DNA from: Motiliproteus sp965230735
Lineage (GTDB): Bacteria > Pseudomonadota > Gammaproteobacteria > Pseudomonadales > Balneatricaceae
Reading direction: 5' to 3'
Length of the DNA stretch: 64,000 nt
NCBI RefSeq assembly: GCF_965230735.1
Contig: NZ_OZ246016.1
Coordinates: forward strand, 3,891,600 to 3,955,599
A model generated the notes under the pieces. That model was given only the letters and a program-made list of their open reading frames with translations. It had not been told where the DNA came from and did no database searches. Both the position numbers and the translations under genes were made by a program. Each line of letters begins with the position of its first letter. The first letter of the stretch is position 1. Below are positions 44,850 through 54,273 of the stretch, piece by piece.

Positions 44850-45107
44850 TTAGTCTTCAGCCGTATCGCGCTCCAGCAACGCAATCCGTTCCAACGCCTG
44901 GGAATTACGGTCACCGCAGATCCAGCGCGCCGGTTGAAATGCCAGACAGGCCGCCGGTCGCTCGGGCTGGCCAAAGATGCGGCAAAGGTTATTGTCATCG
45001 AGCTGAACACAGCGCACACCGGCCGGTTTACCGTCGGCCATTCCGGGAATCGGCGAGCTGATCGACGGCGCGATACAGCAGGCGCCGCAACCAAGCCGGC
45101 AATCCAT
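44850..45107 (-). CDS. UPF0153 / YkgJ-type cysteine-cluster protein (YeiW-like)
   Basis: The 85-residue protein has the metal-binding pattern CRLGCGACC (3-11), then APSISSPIPGMADGKPAGVR, CRIFG, and a final cysteine near RWICGD. This matches the YeiW branch of the UPF0153 family, which likely binds Zn or Fe; the role is unknown. The ATG at 45107 matches the family start; an in-frame start at 45140 would overlap ubiX. It follows ubiX by 14 bases. The next 153 bases to tsaB hold no gene. Confidence 0.85.
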   Translation of the reverse strand: MDCRLGCGACCIAPSISSPIPGMADGKPAGVRCVQLDDNNLCRIFGQPERPAACLAFQPARWICGDRNSQALERIALLERDTAED

Positions 45108-45121
45108 ATCCGAGCCAGTCG

Positions 45122-45796
45122 TCAACGCTCGCTGCCCCAACGCGGCATCAGCTGCTGATCAATACCGAGCTGGTCCAAAATCCGGGCCACCACAAAATCG
45201 ATCATCGCTTCGACACTATCGGGCTTATGGTAAAAGCCGGGGCTGGCCGGAATCACCACCGCCCCCATTCGAGTCAGCTTGAGCATATGCTCCAGATGGA
45301 TCTCGGAGTAGGGGGCTTCGCGGGGTACCAGAATCAGCTTACGCCGCTCTTTCAGCGCCACATCGACCGCCCGCTCGATCAGGTTGTCGCTGGCACCCAC
45401 GGCGAAGGCCGACAGGCTACCGGTGCTGCAGGGGCAGACCACCGTGGCCGACGGCGAACCGGAACCCGAAGCCACCGGGGCAAACCAGTTGTCACGGGAG
45501 AACACCCGGATCTGGCCCGGCAAGGCGCCGTAAAGCTCGGTCAGTTTCTGCTGCGCCCTCTCCACATCGGAAGGAATTTTGACGTCGGTTTCGGTGGCAA
45601 TGACCACCTGAGCCGCCCGCGAGATCATCACGTACACCGGTCGACCGACCGCCACCAGACACTCGATCAGGCGTAAGCCATACTGGGCACCGGAGGCGCC
45701 GGTCAAGGCGACACTGACCGGTTCGCCTTGCAGAGTCGCTGTTTGCTCACTCACGGCTGTGGTCTCTTCGCTCATGGCTTCATTGGGCTCGCTCAC
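45122..45796 (-). CDS. ubiX: Flavin prenyltransferase UbiX
   Basis: UbiX makes the prenylated FMN cofactor used by the UbiD decarboxylase in ubiquinone synthesis. The 224-residue protein has SVALTGASGAQYGLRL (28-43) and the CPCSTGSLSAFAVGASDNLI segment, then LVPREAPYSEIHLEHMLKL. An extra N-terminal stretch of about 25 polar residues precedes the fold. It overlaps mpl by four bases (ATGA), so translation is coupled. Confidence 0.95.
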   Translation of the reverse strand: MSEPNEAMSEETTAVSEQTATLQGEPVSVALTGASGAQYGLRLIECLVAVGRPVYVMISRAAQVVIATETDVKIPSDVERAQQKLTELYGALPGQIRVFSRDNWFAPVASGSGSPSATVVCPCSTGSLSAFAVGASDNLIERAVDVALKERRKLILVPREAPYSEIHLEHMLKLTRMGAVVIPASPGFYHKPDSVEAMIDFVVARILDQLGIDQQLMPRWGSER

Positions 45797-47190
45797 GGCT
45801 GCAGCGCCTGCAGCGCGGCCAGCATTCGCTGATGGATGCCCTCGAAGCCACCGTTACTCATGATCACCACTTCCGCTCCCGAGCCCTGATAGGCCTTAAT
45901 CGCTTCAATGATAGCATCGACGCTGTCGAACACCCTGGCCGGTACCGGACTGTCGGCCACCACCGCATCCAACCCCCAGCTCAATCCCGGAGGCTGATAC
46001 CAGAGCACTTCGGAGGCCGATGCCGTGGCGGGCGCTAATGCCTGCTGATGACTGCCGAGCCGCATGGTATTGGATCGGGGTTCGATCACCGCCACCACCG
46101 GCTTGTCGCCGGCGCGGGCCCGCAGCCCCTCCAGCGTGGTCTGAATCGCGGTCGGATGATGGGCAAAGTCGTCATACAGGCAGAGTCCAGCCGCTTCGCC
46201 GACCTTCTCCATCCGGCGTTTAACCCCTTGGAAGCGCCCCAACGCGGCGGCGCTGTGCTCGGGTTTCACGCCCACATGGCGGGCCGCCGCCATCGCCGCC
46301 AACCCGTTCATCACCGAGTGCCGTCCGGTCTGGGACCAACGAACTTCGGCCACCGTCTCGCCATCGAGCAACACCTCGAATGCTGATCCGTCGGCGCTCA
46401 GCAGCCGTGCCGACCAGCCTTGAGCAGTTTTATCGGCACCTTCGTCGGCACTAAAATGAACCACCGGGCTCCAGCAGCCCTGCTCCAGCACCCGCGCCAA
46501 GTTGGCATCCTCGTTCGGTACGATCAGCTGGCCCTGGGACGGCACGGTTCTGATCAGATGATGGAACTGCCGCTCGATCGCTGCCAAGTCATCGAAAATA
46601 TCGGCATGATCAAACTCGAGGTTGTTCAGAATCGCGGTGCGCGGGCGGTAATGGACAAACTTGGAGCGTTTATCGAAAAACGCGGTGTCGTACTCATCGG
46701 CTTCGACCACAAAGAACGGCGTCTCGCCCAGTCGCGCTGATACACCGAAGTTTCCGGGTACGCCGCCGATCAAAAAGCCCGGTGCCATCCCTGCATCTTC
46801 AAGAATCCAGGCCAGCATACTGCTGGTGGTGGTCTTGCCGTGGGTGCCGGCTACTGCCATTACCCACTTATCTTGCAGTACATGATCGGCTAACCACTGG
46901 GGGCCCGAGGTGTAAGGGAGATTGTTGTCGAGCACATACTCGACACAGGGATTCCCCCGCGACATGGCGTTACCGACGATCACCAGATCAGGCGCCGTAC
47001 GCCCCTCTCCCGCCTGCAGATGTTCGGGATGATAACCTTCGAGCAGCTCGATCCCCTGCTCTGCCAGCTGGGTGCTCATCGGCGGGTACACATTGGCGTC
47101 ACAACCACTGACCTGGAATCCCCGCTGCTTGGCCAACAGCGCCAGCGAGCCCATAAAGGTGCCGCAGATTCCCAAAATATGCAGGTTCAT
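45793..47190 (-). CDS. mpl: UDP-N-acetylmuramate--tripeptide ligase Mpl
   Basis: Mpl joins the recycled L-Ala-gamma-D-Glu-meso-DAP tripeptide to UDP-MurNAc, returning cell-wall fragments to synthesis. The 465-residue Mur ligase begins MNLHILGICGTFMGSLALLA and has the ATP loop AGTHGKTTTSSMLAWI, EADEYDTAFFDKRSKFVHY and DDFAHHPTAI. Together with AmpG in this window, it points to active muropeptide recycling. The start ATG at 47190 fits the family. Confidence 0.96.
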   Translation of the reverse strand: MNLHILGICGTFMGSLALLAKQRGFQVSGCDANVYPPMSTQLAEQGIELLEGYHPEHLQAGEGRTAPDLVIVGNAMSRGNPCVEYVLDNNLPYTSGPQWLADHVLQDKWVMAVAGTHGKTTTSSMLAWILEDAGMAPGFLIGGVPGNFGVSARLGETPFFVVEADEYDTAFFDKRSKFVHYRPRTAILNNLEFDHADIFDDLAAIERQFHHLIRTVPSQGQLIVPNEDANLARVLEQGCWSPVVHFSADEGADKTAQGWSARLLSADGSAFEVLLDGETVAEVRWSQTGRHSVMNGLAAMAAARHVGVKPEHSAAALGRFQGVKRRMEKVGEAAGLCLYDDFAHHPTAIQTTLEGLRARAGDKPVVAVIEPRSNTMRLGSHQQALAPATASASEVLWYQPPGLSWGLDAVVADSPVPARVFDSVDAIIEAIKAYQGSGAEVVIMSNGGFEGIHQRMLAALQALQP

Positions 47191-47510
47191 AACTCTCCTC
47201 GAGCACTAGCTTACAGTTAAAAAACGCTGCCGATCATAACAACTGGATCGCCCTGCCGCGACCGTCAACCCTGGCTTCGAGCCTTCACGACCAACTTGCC
47301 GGTAAGCCGATATCGAAGTCTACGGAAGTTATTTTGTCGCGGATCAATAAATAACCGATCCGAGGGCTGAATTTTCATGCATTCCCCTTGGGCTTGACGT
47401 ATCATTCGCAGCAATTTTTCCAACCATTGCCATAATTCGTTCATGCAGCTGCAACAAGCCGCTGCATAACCCGATATCCAGCGCTGACAGACTCCACCAT
47501 AGGACCCAAC
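47191..47510. other. Divergent control region mpl / fbp
   Basis: The 320 bases hold inverted repeats CGGATC/GATCCG (47340-47362) and ATGCAGC/GCTGCAT (47443-47467). The latter lies 44 bases before the fbp ATG and so in its likely leader. I saw no good match to a Cra/FruR site and no clear sigma70 promoter pair. Confidence 0.45.
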
Positions 47511-48479
47511 ATGTTACGGCTCACTCAGTTCCTGAAGCAGCAAGAAACCCCCGCCGATCTTATCGAACTCATCAACCTGTTGATGGCCGCCTGTAAGGAG
47601 ATCGACGGCAAACTCCAGGACGGTGCTCTGGCCGGCATCCTCGGCGCTGCCGAAACCGAAAACGTCCAAGGCGAGACCCAGAAAAAACTGGATGTGATCG
47701 CCAACGATATCCTCAAGCTGACCCTGAGCAACACCAATCTGGTCGCGGGTCTGGCCTCCGAAGAGGAAGACGATCCGGTTGCCTGCGATCCGGAAGGCAA
47801 ATTTCTGGTCACTTTCGACCCGCTGGACGGCTCCTCCAACATCGATATCAATGTCTCGGTCGGCACCATCTTCTCGATTCTTGAAGCTCCGGCAGACAGC
47901 GACCCGGCCCAACAGGCCGCCTACCTGCAGACCGGTCGCAAACAGGTTGCCGCCGGCTACGTACTCTACGGCCCGTCCTGCATCCTGGTTCTGACCACCG
48001 GCAACGGCGTGCATATGTTCACCCTGGGCCATAACGGTGAGTTCTACCTGACCCGCGAGTCGGTTCAGGTACCGCAAACCACCCAGGAGTTCGCCATCAA
48101 CATGTCGAACCAACGCTTCTGGGACAAACCGGTACAGAACTATGTCGCCGACCTGCTTCAGGGCGAAGAGGGCCCGCTGGGCAAGCGCTACAATATGCGC
48201 TGGATCGCCTCGATGGTGGCCGAAGTTCACCGTATCCTGACCCGCGGCGGCATCTTCATGTACCCCTGGGATTCACGCTCTCCGCAGAAGCCGGGCAAGC
48301 TGCGCCTGATGTACGAAGGCAACCCGATGAGCTTCCTGATTGAGCAGGCCGGCGGTCGTTCGGTCAACACCCAGATCGACATCATGGATGTCGAGCCCGA
48401 GCAGATCCACGAGCGTGTTTCCGTGGTACTGGGCTCCAAGGAAGAGGTTGAAACCGTGCTGCGCTATCACGGCAACTGA
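47511..48479 (+). CDS. fbp: Fructose-1,6-bisphosphatase, class I
   Basis: Fbp hydrolyses fructose 1,6-bisphosphate in gluconeogenesis. The 322-residue protein has the metal-binding FDPLDGSSNIDINVSVGTIF (102-121) and the substrate loop GGIFMYPWDSRSPQKPGKLR, with LMYEGNPMSFLIEQAGG. This is the usual class I layout. Being monocistronic beside ppa suits growth on acids such as lactate, which the window's transport genes would supply. Confidence 0.95.
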   Translation: MLRLTQFLKQQETPADLIELINLLMAACKEIDGKLQDGALAGILGAAETENVQGETQKKLDVIANDILKLTLSNTNLVAGLASEEEDDPVACDPEGKFLVTFDPLDGSSNIDINVSVGTIFSILEAPADSDPAQQAAYLQTGRKQVAAGYVLYGPSCILVLTTGNGVHMFTLGHNGEFYLTRESVQVPQTTQEFAINMSNQRFWDKPVQNYVADLLQGEEGPLGKRYNMRWIASMVAEVHRILTRGGIFMYPWDSRSPQKPGKLRLMYEGNPMSFLIEQAGGRSVNTQIDIMDVEPEQIHERVSVVLGSKEEVETVLRYHGN

Positions 48480-48589
48480 TTCTCAGCGCTGGATAACCTA
48501 GGGCCATGGTCGTATTGGCAATGGCCCCGGGGCTTCCCGTATAATCCGCCTCATCCGTTTTCACCCCTAACTTTACAGAAGGCCATAGC

Positions 48590-49126
48590 ATGAGCTTTGA
48601 AAAAGTCCCTGCGGGTAAAGAGCTGCCCAACGACATCTACGTCATCATTGAAATTCCGGCCAACGCACCGGTACCGGTCAAGTACGAAATCGACAAAGAC
48701 GCCGACTGCGTCATGGTCGACCGTTTCATGACCGCGCCGATGTTCTACCCGGCCAACTACGGCTACATCAACAACACCCTGGCCGATGACGGTGACCCCG
48801 TTGACGTGCTGGTGATCGCACCGCACCCGGTTCTGACCGGCTCCGTGATCCGCTGCCGTCCGGTCGGTATTCTGAACATGACCGACGAAGCCGGTGAAGA
48901 CGCCAAGCTGGTTGCCGTTCCGCACGAGAAACTGTGCAAAGAGTACGGCGACATTCAGGACGTTGAAGACATCCCGCAACTGCTGCGTGACCAGATCAAG
49001 CACTTCTTCGAAAACTACAAGACCCTCGAGCCCAACAAGTGGGTCAAGGTCGAAGGCTGGTCCGACGCGGCCGCTGCCCGTGCCGCCATCGAAGAAGGCG
49101 CCAAGGCTTACGAAGCGCAGAAGTAA
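48590..49126 (+). CDS. ppa: Inorganic pyrophosphatase
   Basis: Ppa splits pyrophosphate and pulls biosynthetic reactions forward. The 178-residue family I protein has the signature DDGDPVDVLVI and the substrate-binding FMTAPMFYPANYGYI. The length and the E. coli-like C-terminus (RAAIEEGAKAYEAQK) are typical. A terminator follows. It is separated from fbp by 110 bases and likely has its own promoter. Confidence 0.96.
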   Translation: MSFEKVPAGKELPNDIYVIIEIPANAPVPVKYEIDKDADCVMVDRFMTAPMFYPANYGYINNTLADDGDPVDVLVIAPHPVLTGSVIRCRPVGILNMTDEAGEDAKLVAVPHEKLCKEYGDIQDVEDIPQLLRDQIKHFFENYKTLEPNKWVKVEGWSDAAAARAAIEEGAKAYEAQK

Positions 49127-49148
49127 ACGGACTTCCGCATTCGCTGAA

Positions 49149-49176
49149 AAAACCGGCCTCTTGGCCGGTTTTTTTT
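49149..49176 (+). terminator. Terminator after ppa
   Basis: AAACCGGCC-TCTT-GGCCGGTTT forms a strong stem with eight T. Confidence 0.93.
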
Positions 49177-49320
49177 CAACACGATCGAACAGAACTCCAC
49201 CGACAGACCGCACCGCCGGGGCACAAGATCAGAGGCAACGGCATCAAATCGATCTATAGTTATCTTTATCGATTCTGGGTGCATTCCCGTTGGCCATAGC
49301 AGTAGCCGAGGGTCACAGCG

Positions 49321-50220
49321 ATGATGAAGTCCAACAGCCTCTCAGAGGCCAACCTGCTGCAGGCGGTCATCAATGCCGTCCCCACCCCGATTTTTTTCAA
49401 GGATGCCGAAGGGCGCTATCTGGGCTGCAATCGAGCCTTCGAAAATTATGTCGGACTCAGCCGCGACCAGCTGGTTGGCAAGAGTGTCTTCGAACTCTTC
49501 GATCCGGAGCTTGCCCAGGTCTACTACGAGGCCGACAAGGCCCTGTACGACAGCCGCGGCGAGCAGATCTACGAGGCCCAGGTGAAGTACGCCGACGGCT
49601 CGATTCGAGACGTGATGTTTCATAAGGCGGCATTTCATGCGGCGCAGGAGAATATCGACGGTATCGTCGGGGCTATCCTCGATATCACCGCCCGCAAGGA
49701 TGCCGAACGCGAATTGGAAAAACGTGCCCGTACCGACAGCCTCACCGGCTTGGCAAACCGCTTCTCGTTGATGGAATCCCTTGATCAGGCCCTCGAGCGG
49801 CAGCGCCGGGAGAATTTTGGCCTGGCCTTCTGGATGCTGGACCTCGATCACTTCAAACAGATCAACGACACCTTCGGGCACCCCACCGGCGACACCCTGT
49901 TAAAGAAGGTCGCGGCCAAGCTCCAATCCTGCCTGGCGGACAACAGCAACATAGCGCGCCTGGGTGGCGATGAGTTCTCAGTGATTCAGGAAGGGATAAC
50001 CAGCCAGGCCGAGGTCGAGGCGCTGGCAGCCACTCTGATCGATGAGTTTTCCAAACCGATCCATCTTGAACAGCAGAGCCTGGAAGTCAGCGTCAGCATC
50101 GGCATCGCGGTTTTCGATACCGACAACAACAGCTCCCGGGAGCTGATGAAACAGGCCGATATCGCCCTTTACCAGGCCAAAGACAAGGGGCGGGCCTGCT
50201 TCCATATCTTCAATCCTTGA
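49321..50220 (+). CDS. PAS-GGDEF diguanylate cyclase
   Basis: The 299-residue cytosolic protein has one PAS sensor domain (about 10-130; PTPIFFKDAEGRYLGCNRAF) and a C-terminal GGDEF domain (about 138-299) with DSLTGLANR, the substrate loop DHFKQINDTFGHPTGD and an intact RLGGDEF. It should make cyclic di-GMP. No RxxD inhibitory site is evident before the motif. GAGGG before the ATG supports the start. It is alone between ppa and the convergent phosphodiesterase gene. Confidence 0.92.
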   Translation: MMKSNSLSEANLLQAVINAVPTPIFFKDAEGRYLGCNRAFENYVGLSRDQLVGKSVFELFDPELAQVYYEADKALYDSRGEQIYEAQVKYADGSIRDVMFHKAAFHAAQENIDGIVGAILDITARKDAERELEKRARTDSLTGLANRFSLMESLDQALERQRRENFGLAFWMLDLDHFKQINDTFGHPTGDTLLKKVAAKLQSCLADNSNIARLGGDEFSVIQEGITSQAEVEALAATLIDEFSKPIHLEQQSLEVSVSIGIAVFDTDNNSSRELMKQADIALYQAKDKGRACFHIFNP

Positions 50221-50230
50221 GCGCTCCCGC

Positions 50231-51412
50231 TCAGGGTTCGGCGATCACCAAAGGAACATAGAGCTCTTCGGCGCTGAGCCCACCGTGTACACCGCGCTGA
50301 TTGAAGGCGCCCTCCTGTAGCAAGCGATCCTTGATGATCGCCTGGTCGCGCGCCAGCAGGGTCAGATCTCCGATCCGTTCGCGCAATCGCAACGAGGGCT
50401 GCCCCCGTCCGAACAGCCCCGCCTCCAGCAACGCTTCACTCTCGACCGCAGCGAACAGATCAGGCGCCTGTTGCGCAACGGCATCGATAAACTCCGACTG
50501 GGCTCCCGGCTTCAGGTAGCAGAACGCGACCCGCGGCTCGCCACATAAAGGCAGACGCAACATCGATTCGATCTCCGGGTGGGTGTCGAGCAGCAGACGC
50601 TGGTCGTCACGACAATCGATCAGGCCGTGATCGGCGGTCACCAGCACCAGCGTATCGCTGCCGGCCAACCACTCCAGCCACTGTCCAAATTGTTGGTCGA
50701 TCTGCCAGAAATGTTCTTCCAACTCCGGGCTGTCGACCCCCAGCTCATGGGCCATCGCGTCCAGTTCGGTCCAATACCCCCACACCAGGGGGTTGCCGCG
50801 CTGCTCCAGTCCCTGACTGAGCCGTTCAAAGAAGTGCTCCAGCCCCTGAAAGGGGCCGCGACGACAACGACCATAAAGTGCCCGACTGTAATCGGAATCG
50901 CTGATATAGGCTGGCGAGCAGACCCTCACCGGCCGCGACAGCTGCGGCAACAGCGCCGACACATCCAGCATCTGCTGGGCTTGCACCCCTTTACGGCTGT
51001 AACAACTGCCGCCGCCTCGCGGGATAAAGGGCAGCGGCAATACCACCCCGCCCAGCTCACGCATATGGGTATACCAACCGGGGATGCCATGCTGCTGCGC
51101 CGGCACGCCCAGCGCCAGGGCGCTGACGGCGGTGGCGGTGGTGGTGGGGAAACAGGAGGTCAGCCTGGCCGCACAATGTCGGGCCAGATAACTCTCCGGG
51201 AAGCGCTGCAGAAACTGATAACCCAGCCCATCGATAACCAGTAGCGCCACCGGCCGTTCATGAATGCGACTATCCTCAAGCTCCGCCAACCCCGGATAAA
51301 GATCGGCCGCCGGGGCGTCCCGCTGGGCGAGGCTGGTAACCAGATTGACGATGCTGCGATCGTAGTCCGGCAGCAGCCAGGAGCCGTCCAATCCGGGGAG
51401 ATGCTGCGCCAT
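50231..51412 (-). CDS. Alkaline phosphatase superfamily / type I phosphodiesterase-like protein
   Basis: The 393-residue protein has the nucleotide pyrophosphatase fold: metal-site ALLVIDGLGYQFLQRF near 55, a likely nucleophile in SCFPTTTATAVSALALG (Thr), and the later VTADHGLIDCRD metal-binding segment. No signal peptide is present, so it is cytosolic. The ATG at 51412 has AGGA upstream. It is the last gene of a minus-strand trio with a ParA-like ATPase and a lipoprotein. The substrate is unknown. Confidence 0.82.
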   Translation of the reverse strand: MAQHLPGLDGSWLLPDYDRSIVNLVTSLAQRDAPAADLYPGLAELEDSRIHERPVALLVIDGLGYQFLQRFPESYLARHCAARLTSCFPTTTATAVSALALGVPAQQHGIPGWYTHMRELGGVVLPLPFIPRGGGSCYSRKGVQAQQMLDVSALLPQLSRPVRVCSPAYISDSDYSRALYGRCRRGPFQGLEHFFERLSQGLEQRGNPLVWGYWTELDAMAHELGVDSPELEEHFWQIDQQFGQWLEWLAGSDTLVLVTADHGLIDCRDDQRLLLDTHPEIESMLRLPLCGEPRVAFCYLKPGAQSEFIDAVAQQAPDLFAAVESEALLEAGLFGRGQPSLRLRERIGDLTLLARDQAIIKDRLLQEGAFNQRGVHGGLSAEELYVPLVIAEP

Positions 51413-51440
51413 AGTCAATTCCTTCTGTTGCCGAGCCCGG

Positions 51441-52205
51441 TTAATCGCCCAGCTCTTGATAAAGGGCGATAAATTCTTGGGTCAGCTTATGCTTGGGAGC
51501 GTAGTGGATCAGCGGCAGGCTCTCGTTGTGGGATTCCTTCATCTTTACCGATGAAGAGATAAAGCTGTCCAGCACCGGCAACTTATCTTCCCGCAACCCC
51601 TCGACGATCTGTCGCGGCAGGGTGGCCCGGGGCTGGAACTGGTTGATCACGATACCGCCGACCTGCAGCTCGGAATTGTGATCGACCTGCACCTCCTGCA
51701 CATTCTGCAGCAGGGCGTAGAGTGCCTGGCGGGAAAACTCATCGCAATCAAACGGAATCAAGCAGTTGGTCGCCGCCACCAGTGCCGACAACGTGTAGAA
51801 ATTGAACGCCGGCGGCGTATCGATATAGATCGCATCGTACTCGGACAACCCGGTCAAGGCTTCTCGCAGCTTGTAGATCTTATGCTTGGCCTCAAGCTTG
51901 GCATGCAGATCTCCCAATAACGGGTTGGCCGCCACCAGGTCTAGATTCTCCAGCCCCGTCGCCGCGACATAGTCACTAAAGTCGACCCCGTTCAAACGAA
52001 ACTCGAGCACCTCGGAAAAGAAGCCCATGATGTCCTGCTCAAGATCATTAACCCGATCACCGAGCAGGTAGTGGCTGGAATTACACTGCGGGTCCAGATC
52101 CACCAGCAGCGTCCGCTTGCCCTGGTTGGCACTGATCGCCGCCAGGTTGGTGGCGATACTGGATTTACCGACTCCACCCTTCTGATTAAAGACCACGGTC
52201 CGCAT
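51441..52205 (-). CDS. Orphan ParA-like ATPase
   Basis: The 254-residue protein has the deviant Walker A KGGVGKSS (9-16), VDLDPQCNSSHYLLG with Walker A', and YIDTPPAFNFYTLSALVAA. These mark ParA/MinD-type ATPases, which place protein or DNA cargo in the cell. The ATG at 52205 has AAGGAG six bases upstream; two earlier in-frame starts overlap that site. No parB-like gene is adjacent. The neighbours are a phosphodiesterase-like protein and a lipoprotein, so a non-chromosomal cargo is possible. Confidence 0.85.
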   Translation of the reverse strand: MRTVVFNQKGGVGKSSIATNLAAISANQGKRTLLVDLDPQCNSSHYLLGDRVNDLEQDIMGFFSEVLEFRLNGVDFSDYVAATGLENLDLVAANPLLGDLHAKLEAKHKIYKLREALTGLSEYDAIYIDTPPAFNFYTLSALVAATNCLIPFDCDEFSRQALYALLQNVQEVQVDHNSELQVGGIVINQFQPRATLPRQIVEGLREDKLPVLDSFISSSVKMKESHNESLPLIHYAPKHKLTQEFIALYQELGD

Positions 52206-52237
52206 CATCAACTCCTTCTCTGTTTGGCTTATCCCTG

Positions 52238-53047
52238 TCAGCGCGGTAGCAGCCGGATCGCCGGTTTCGACGCCAGACGCAGATTGGCCCTGATCCGATA
52301 CTCTTCATGCCGCTGGTTTAGTTGCTGGTAGATCCAGCGTCCCTGAGGATCACTGGGGGCTTCTATGATCACTCGCGCCTGCTCCGCCTGAATCCGATCG
52401 GCCAATTGCGCCAGCAACGCCTTCATGGCGGGGCTACGGGATTTCAACGCCTGAGGCTGTAACTGGATATAACGATTATCCGAACCGGCAACCCGCGCCG
52501 ACTGGGGATCAACATCGGCAGGCTCGACGATTGTATCTGGCGGCTCTGGTGTCGAGGATGGCGGCGTTGACACAACCACCGGTTTCGCCGATTTAAGACG
52601 TTGCTGAACTCGCTTCAGTTCAGTCGAGTCGGGATTGATTTGACGGGACTTGGCCAGATAGTTTCGGGCGGCACCGATGCGCCCTTCGGCGATAGCGGCC
52701 TCGGCCCAGTGCAGGTAACGCTCGGCGATACGCTCTATGCCCTGCTCCGCTTCCTGATAGCCCGGTATGATCTGCAGTACCTGCTGGTAGTACCCCAATG
52801 CATTATTGCCTTGCGGTGACGTCAGACGCTTGGCTTTAAATGCCTGATCGGCCCGGTCAAGCAGGTCCAGGACTTCCATCACCCGAACTTTTTCCGCCGC
52901 CGTCATGGAGGGGGGCGAGGTGCTACGAGAGGGGCTGGAACGTTCCTCCACCCGCACTTGAGCCGCCTTGCCCGCAGGCGGTCCGGAGGTGCAACCGGCC
53001 AAACCCAGCGCAATCAACAACAGTGCTGCGATTCTGGCTTTGCTCAT
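52238..53047 (-). CDS. Lipoprotein with tetratricopeptide-like helices
   Basis: The 269-residue precursor has a signal and lipobox LAGC with Cys19 (MSKARIAALLLIALGLAGC), a Ser/Pro-rich linker, helical repeats about 55-150 (YYQQVLQIIPGYQEAEQGIE, AARNYLAKSRQINPDSTELK) and a C-terminal small domain (RVIIEAPSDPQGRWIYQQLN). It is probably anchored to a membrane on the periplasmic side. It lies 32 bases before the ParA-like gene in the same direction. The function is unknown. The start at 53047 is set by the lipobox. Confidence 0.75.
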   Translation of the reverse strand: MSKARIAALLLIALGLAGCTSGPPAGKAAQVRVEERSSPSRSTSPPSMTAAEKVRVMEVLDLLDRADQAFKAKRLTSPQGNNALGYYQQVLQIIPGYQEAEQGIERIAERYLHWAEAAIAEGRIGAARNYLAKSRQINPDSTELKRVQQRLKSAKPVVVSTPPSSTPEPPDTIVEPADVDPQSARVAGSDNRYIQLQPQALKSRSPAMKALLAQLADRIQAEQARVIIEAPSDPQGRWIYQQLNQRHEEYRIRANLRLASKPAIRLLPR

Positions 53048-53259
53048 CCTGAAATTATCCTTTTTTAACCGATTCGGCATCATAGCACGGCTACTCGGGA
53101 ACAACAGGCCATCAAGGCGGTCTTAGCCGGTTAAAATGTGGGAATCTTGTTGCTAAATCCGCTGATCTACAGAAAAAACACTAATAACTAGACTCCCCGC
53201 CATGATTACGTCAAACTACCACTTTTTGCGCCTCCCCGGTGGCGTCAACGAGGAATCCC

Positions 53260-53706
53260 ATGGCCAATCTACTGGTGCTGAACGGTCCGAATCTGAACCT
53301 GTTGGGCACCCGCGAACCCCAGATCTACGGCGCGACCACGCTGGATGATATCGCCAACAACCTGCAGCAGCAGGCCCAGGCGACTGGCCATCGACTCGAG
53401 AACTTTCAAAGCAACGCCGAGCATGAACTGATCGAGCGTATCCACCGGGCCCGTGACGAACAGATCGATTTCATCCTGATCAATCCCGCCGCCTTCACCC
53501 ATACCAGCGTCGCCATCCGCGATGCCCTGGCGGCGGTGGCGATCCCCTTTATCGAAATCCATCTGTCCAACGTCCATCAGCGCGAACCCTTCCGCCACCA
53601 CTCCTACTTTTCCGATCTCGCGGTCGGGGTGATTTGTGGACTGGGGGCACAGGGATACGAACTGGCACTGCAGGCAGCACTACGCAGCCTGGAGTCAGAC
53701 CGCTGA
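53260..53706 (+). CDS. aroQ: 3-dehydroquinate dehydratase, type II
   Basis: AroQ forms 3-dehydroshikimate in the aromatic amino acid pathway. The 148-residue protein begins MANLLVLNGPNLNLLGTREP with the catalytic Tyr near YGATTLDDI and has the FQSNAEHELIERIH and INPAAFTHTSVAIRDAL motifs. The ATG at 53260 has AGGA upstream; an earlier in-frame start adds seven unrelated residues. It precedes accB as in many gammaproteobacteria. Confidence 0.97.
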   Translation: MANLLVLNGPNLNLLGTREPQIYGATTLDDIANNLQQQAQATGHRLENFQSNAEHELIERIHRARDEQIDFILINPAAFTHTSVAIRDALAAVAIPFIEIHLSNVHQREPFRHHSYFSDLAVGVICGLGAQGYELALQAALRSLESDR

Positions 53707-53775
53707 ACACTCCCCTAGCGGGGAGAACTTAGAAATACGTTTATCAAAACCGATAATCAATTACAGAGACACACA

Positions 53776-54246
53776 ATGGACATCCGCAAAGTTAAGAAGC
53801 TGATCGAACTGCTCGAAGAGTCCGATATCAACGAAATTGAAATCAAGGAAGGCGAAGAGTCAGTCCGCATCAGCCGCACCTCCAGCATCCAACCGGTTGC
53901 CGCTGCCGCCCCGGTCGCCATCGCTGCGCCGGCGCCTGCTGCCGCCCCGGTCGCTGCGGCAGCACCAGCTGCTCCGGCCGCCCCGGCCGCCCCGGCCGAG
54001 CCCGAAATTGATGGTCACGCCGTGAAATCGCCGATGGTCGGCACCTTCTACCGCTCACCGTCACCGGGCGCTCCGTCGTTCATCGAAGTCGGTAAGCAGG
54101 TCAAGGCCGGTGATGTTATCTGTATCGTTGAAGCGATGAAGATGATGAACCAGATCGAAGCCGACAAGTCCGGCACCATTACCGCGATCCTGGTCGACGA
54201 CGGCCAGCCGGTCGAATACGATCAGCCGCTGGTTACTATCGGTTAA
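53776..54246 (+). CDS. accB: Biotin carboxyl carrier protein of acetyl-CoA carboxylase
   Basis: AccB carries CO2 on biotin between the AccC and AccAD subunits, the first step of fatty acid synthesis. The 156-residue protein has an N-terminal helical part, an Ala/Pro linker (about 40-75) and a biotinyl domain with VEAMKMMNQIE, where Lys122 is the biotin site. It lies 27 bases before accC, with which it forms an operon. Confidence 0.97.
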   Translation: MDIRKVKKLIELLEESDINEIEIKEGEESVRISRTSSIQPVAAAAPVAIAAPAPAAAPVAAAAPAAPAAPAAPAEPEIDGHAVKSPMVGTFYRSPSPGAPSFIEVGKQVKAGDVICIVEAMKMMNQIEADKSGTITAILVDDGQPVEYDQPLVTIG

Positions 54247-54273
54247 TCACCCACCGTCTGAAGGTCATCATCT

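Noticed and set aside
47191..47510. Cra/FruR operator upstream of fbp
   Set aside because: The best stretch (GCTGAATTTTCATG) departs too much from GCTGAAxCGxTTCA.
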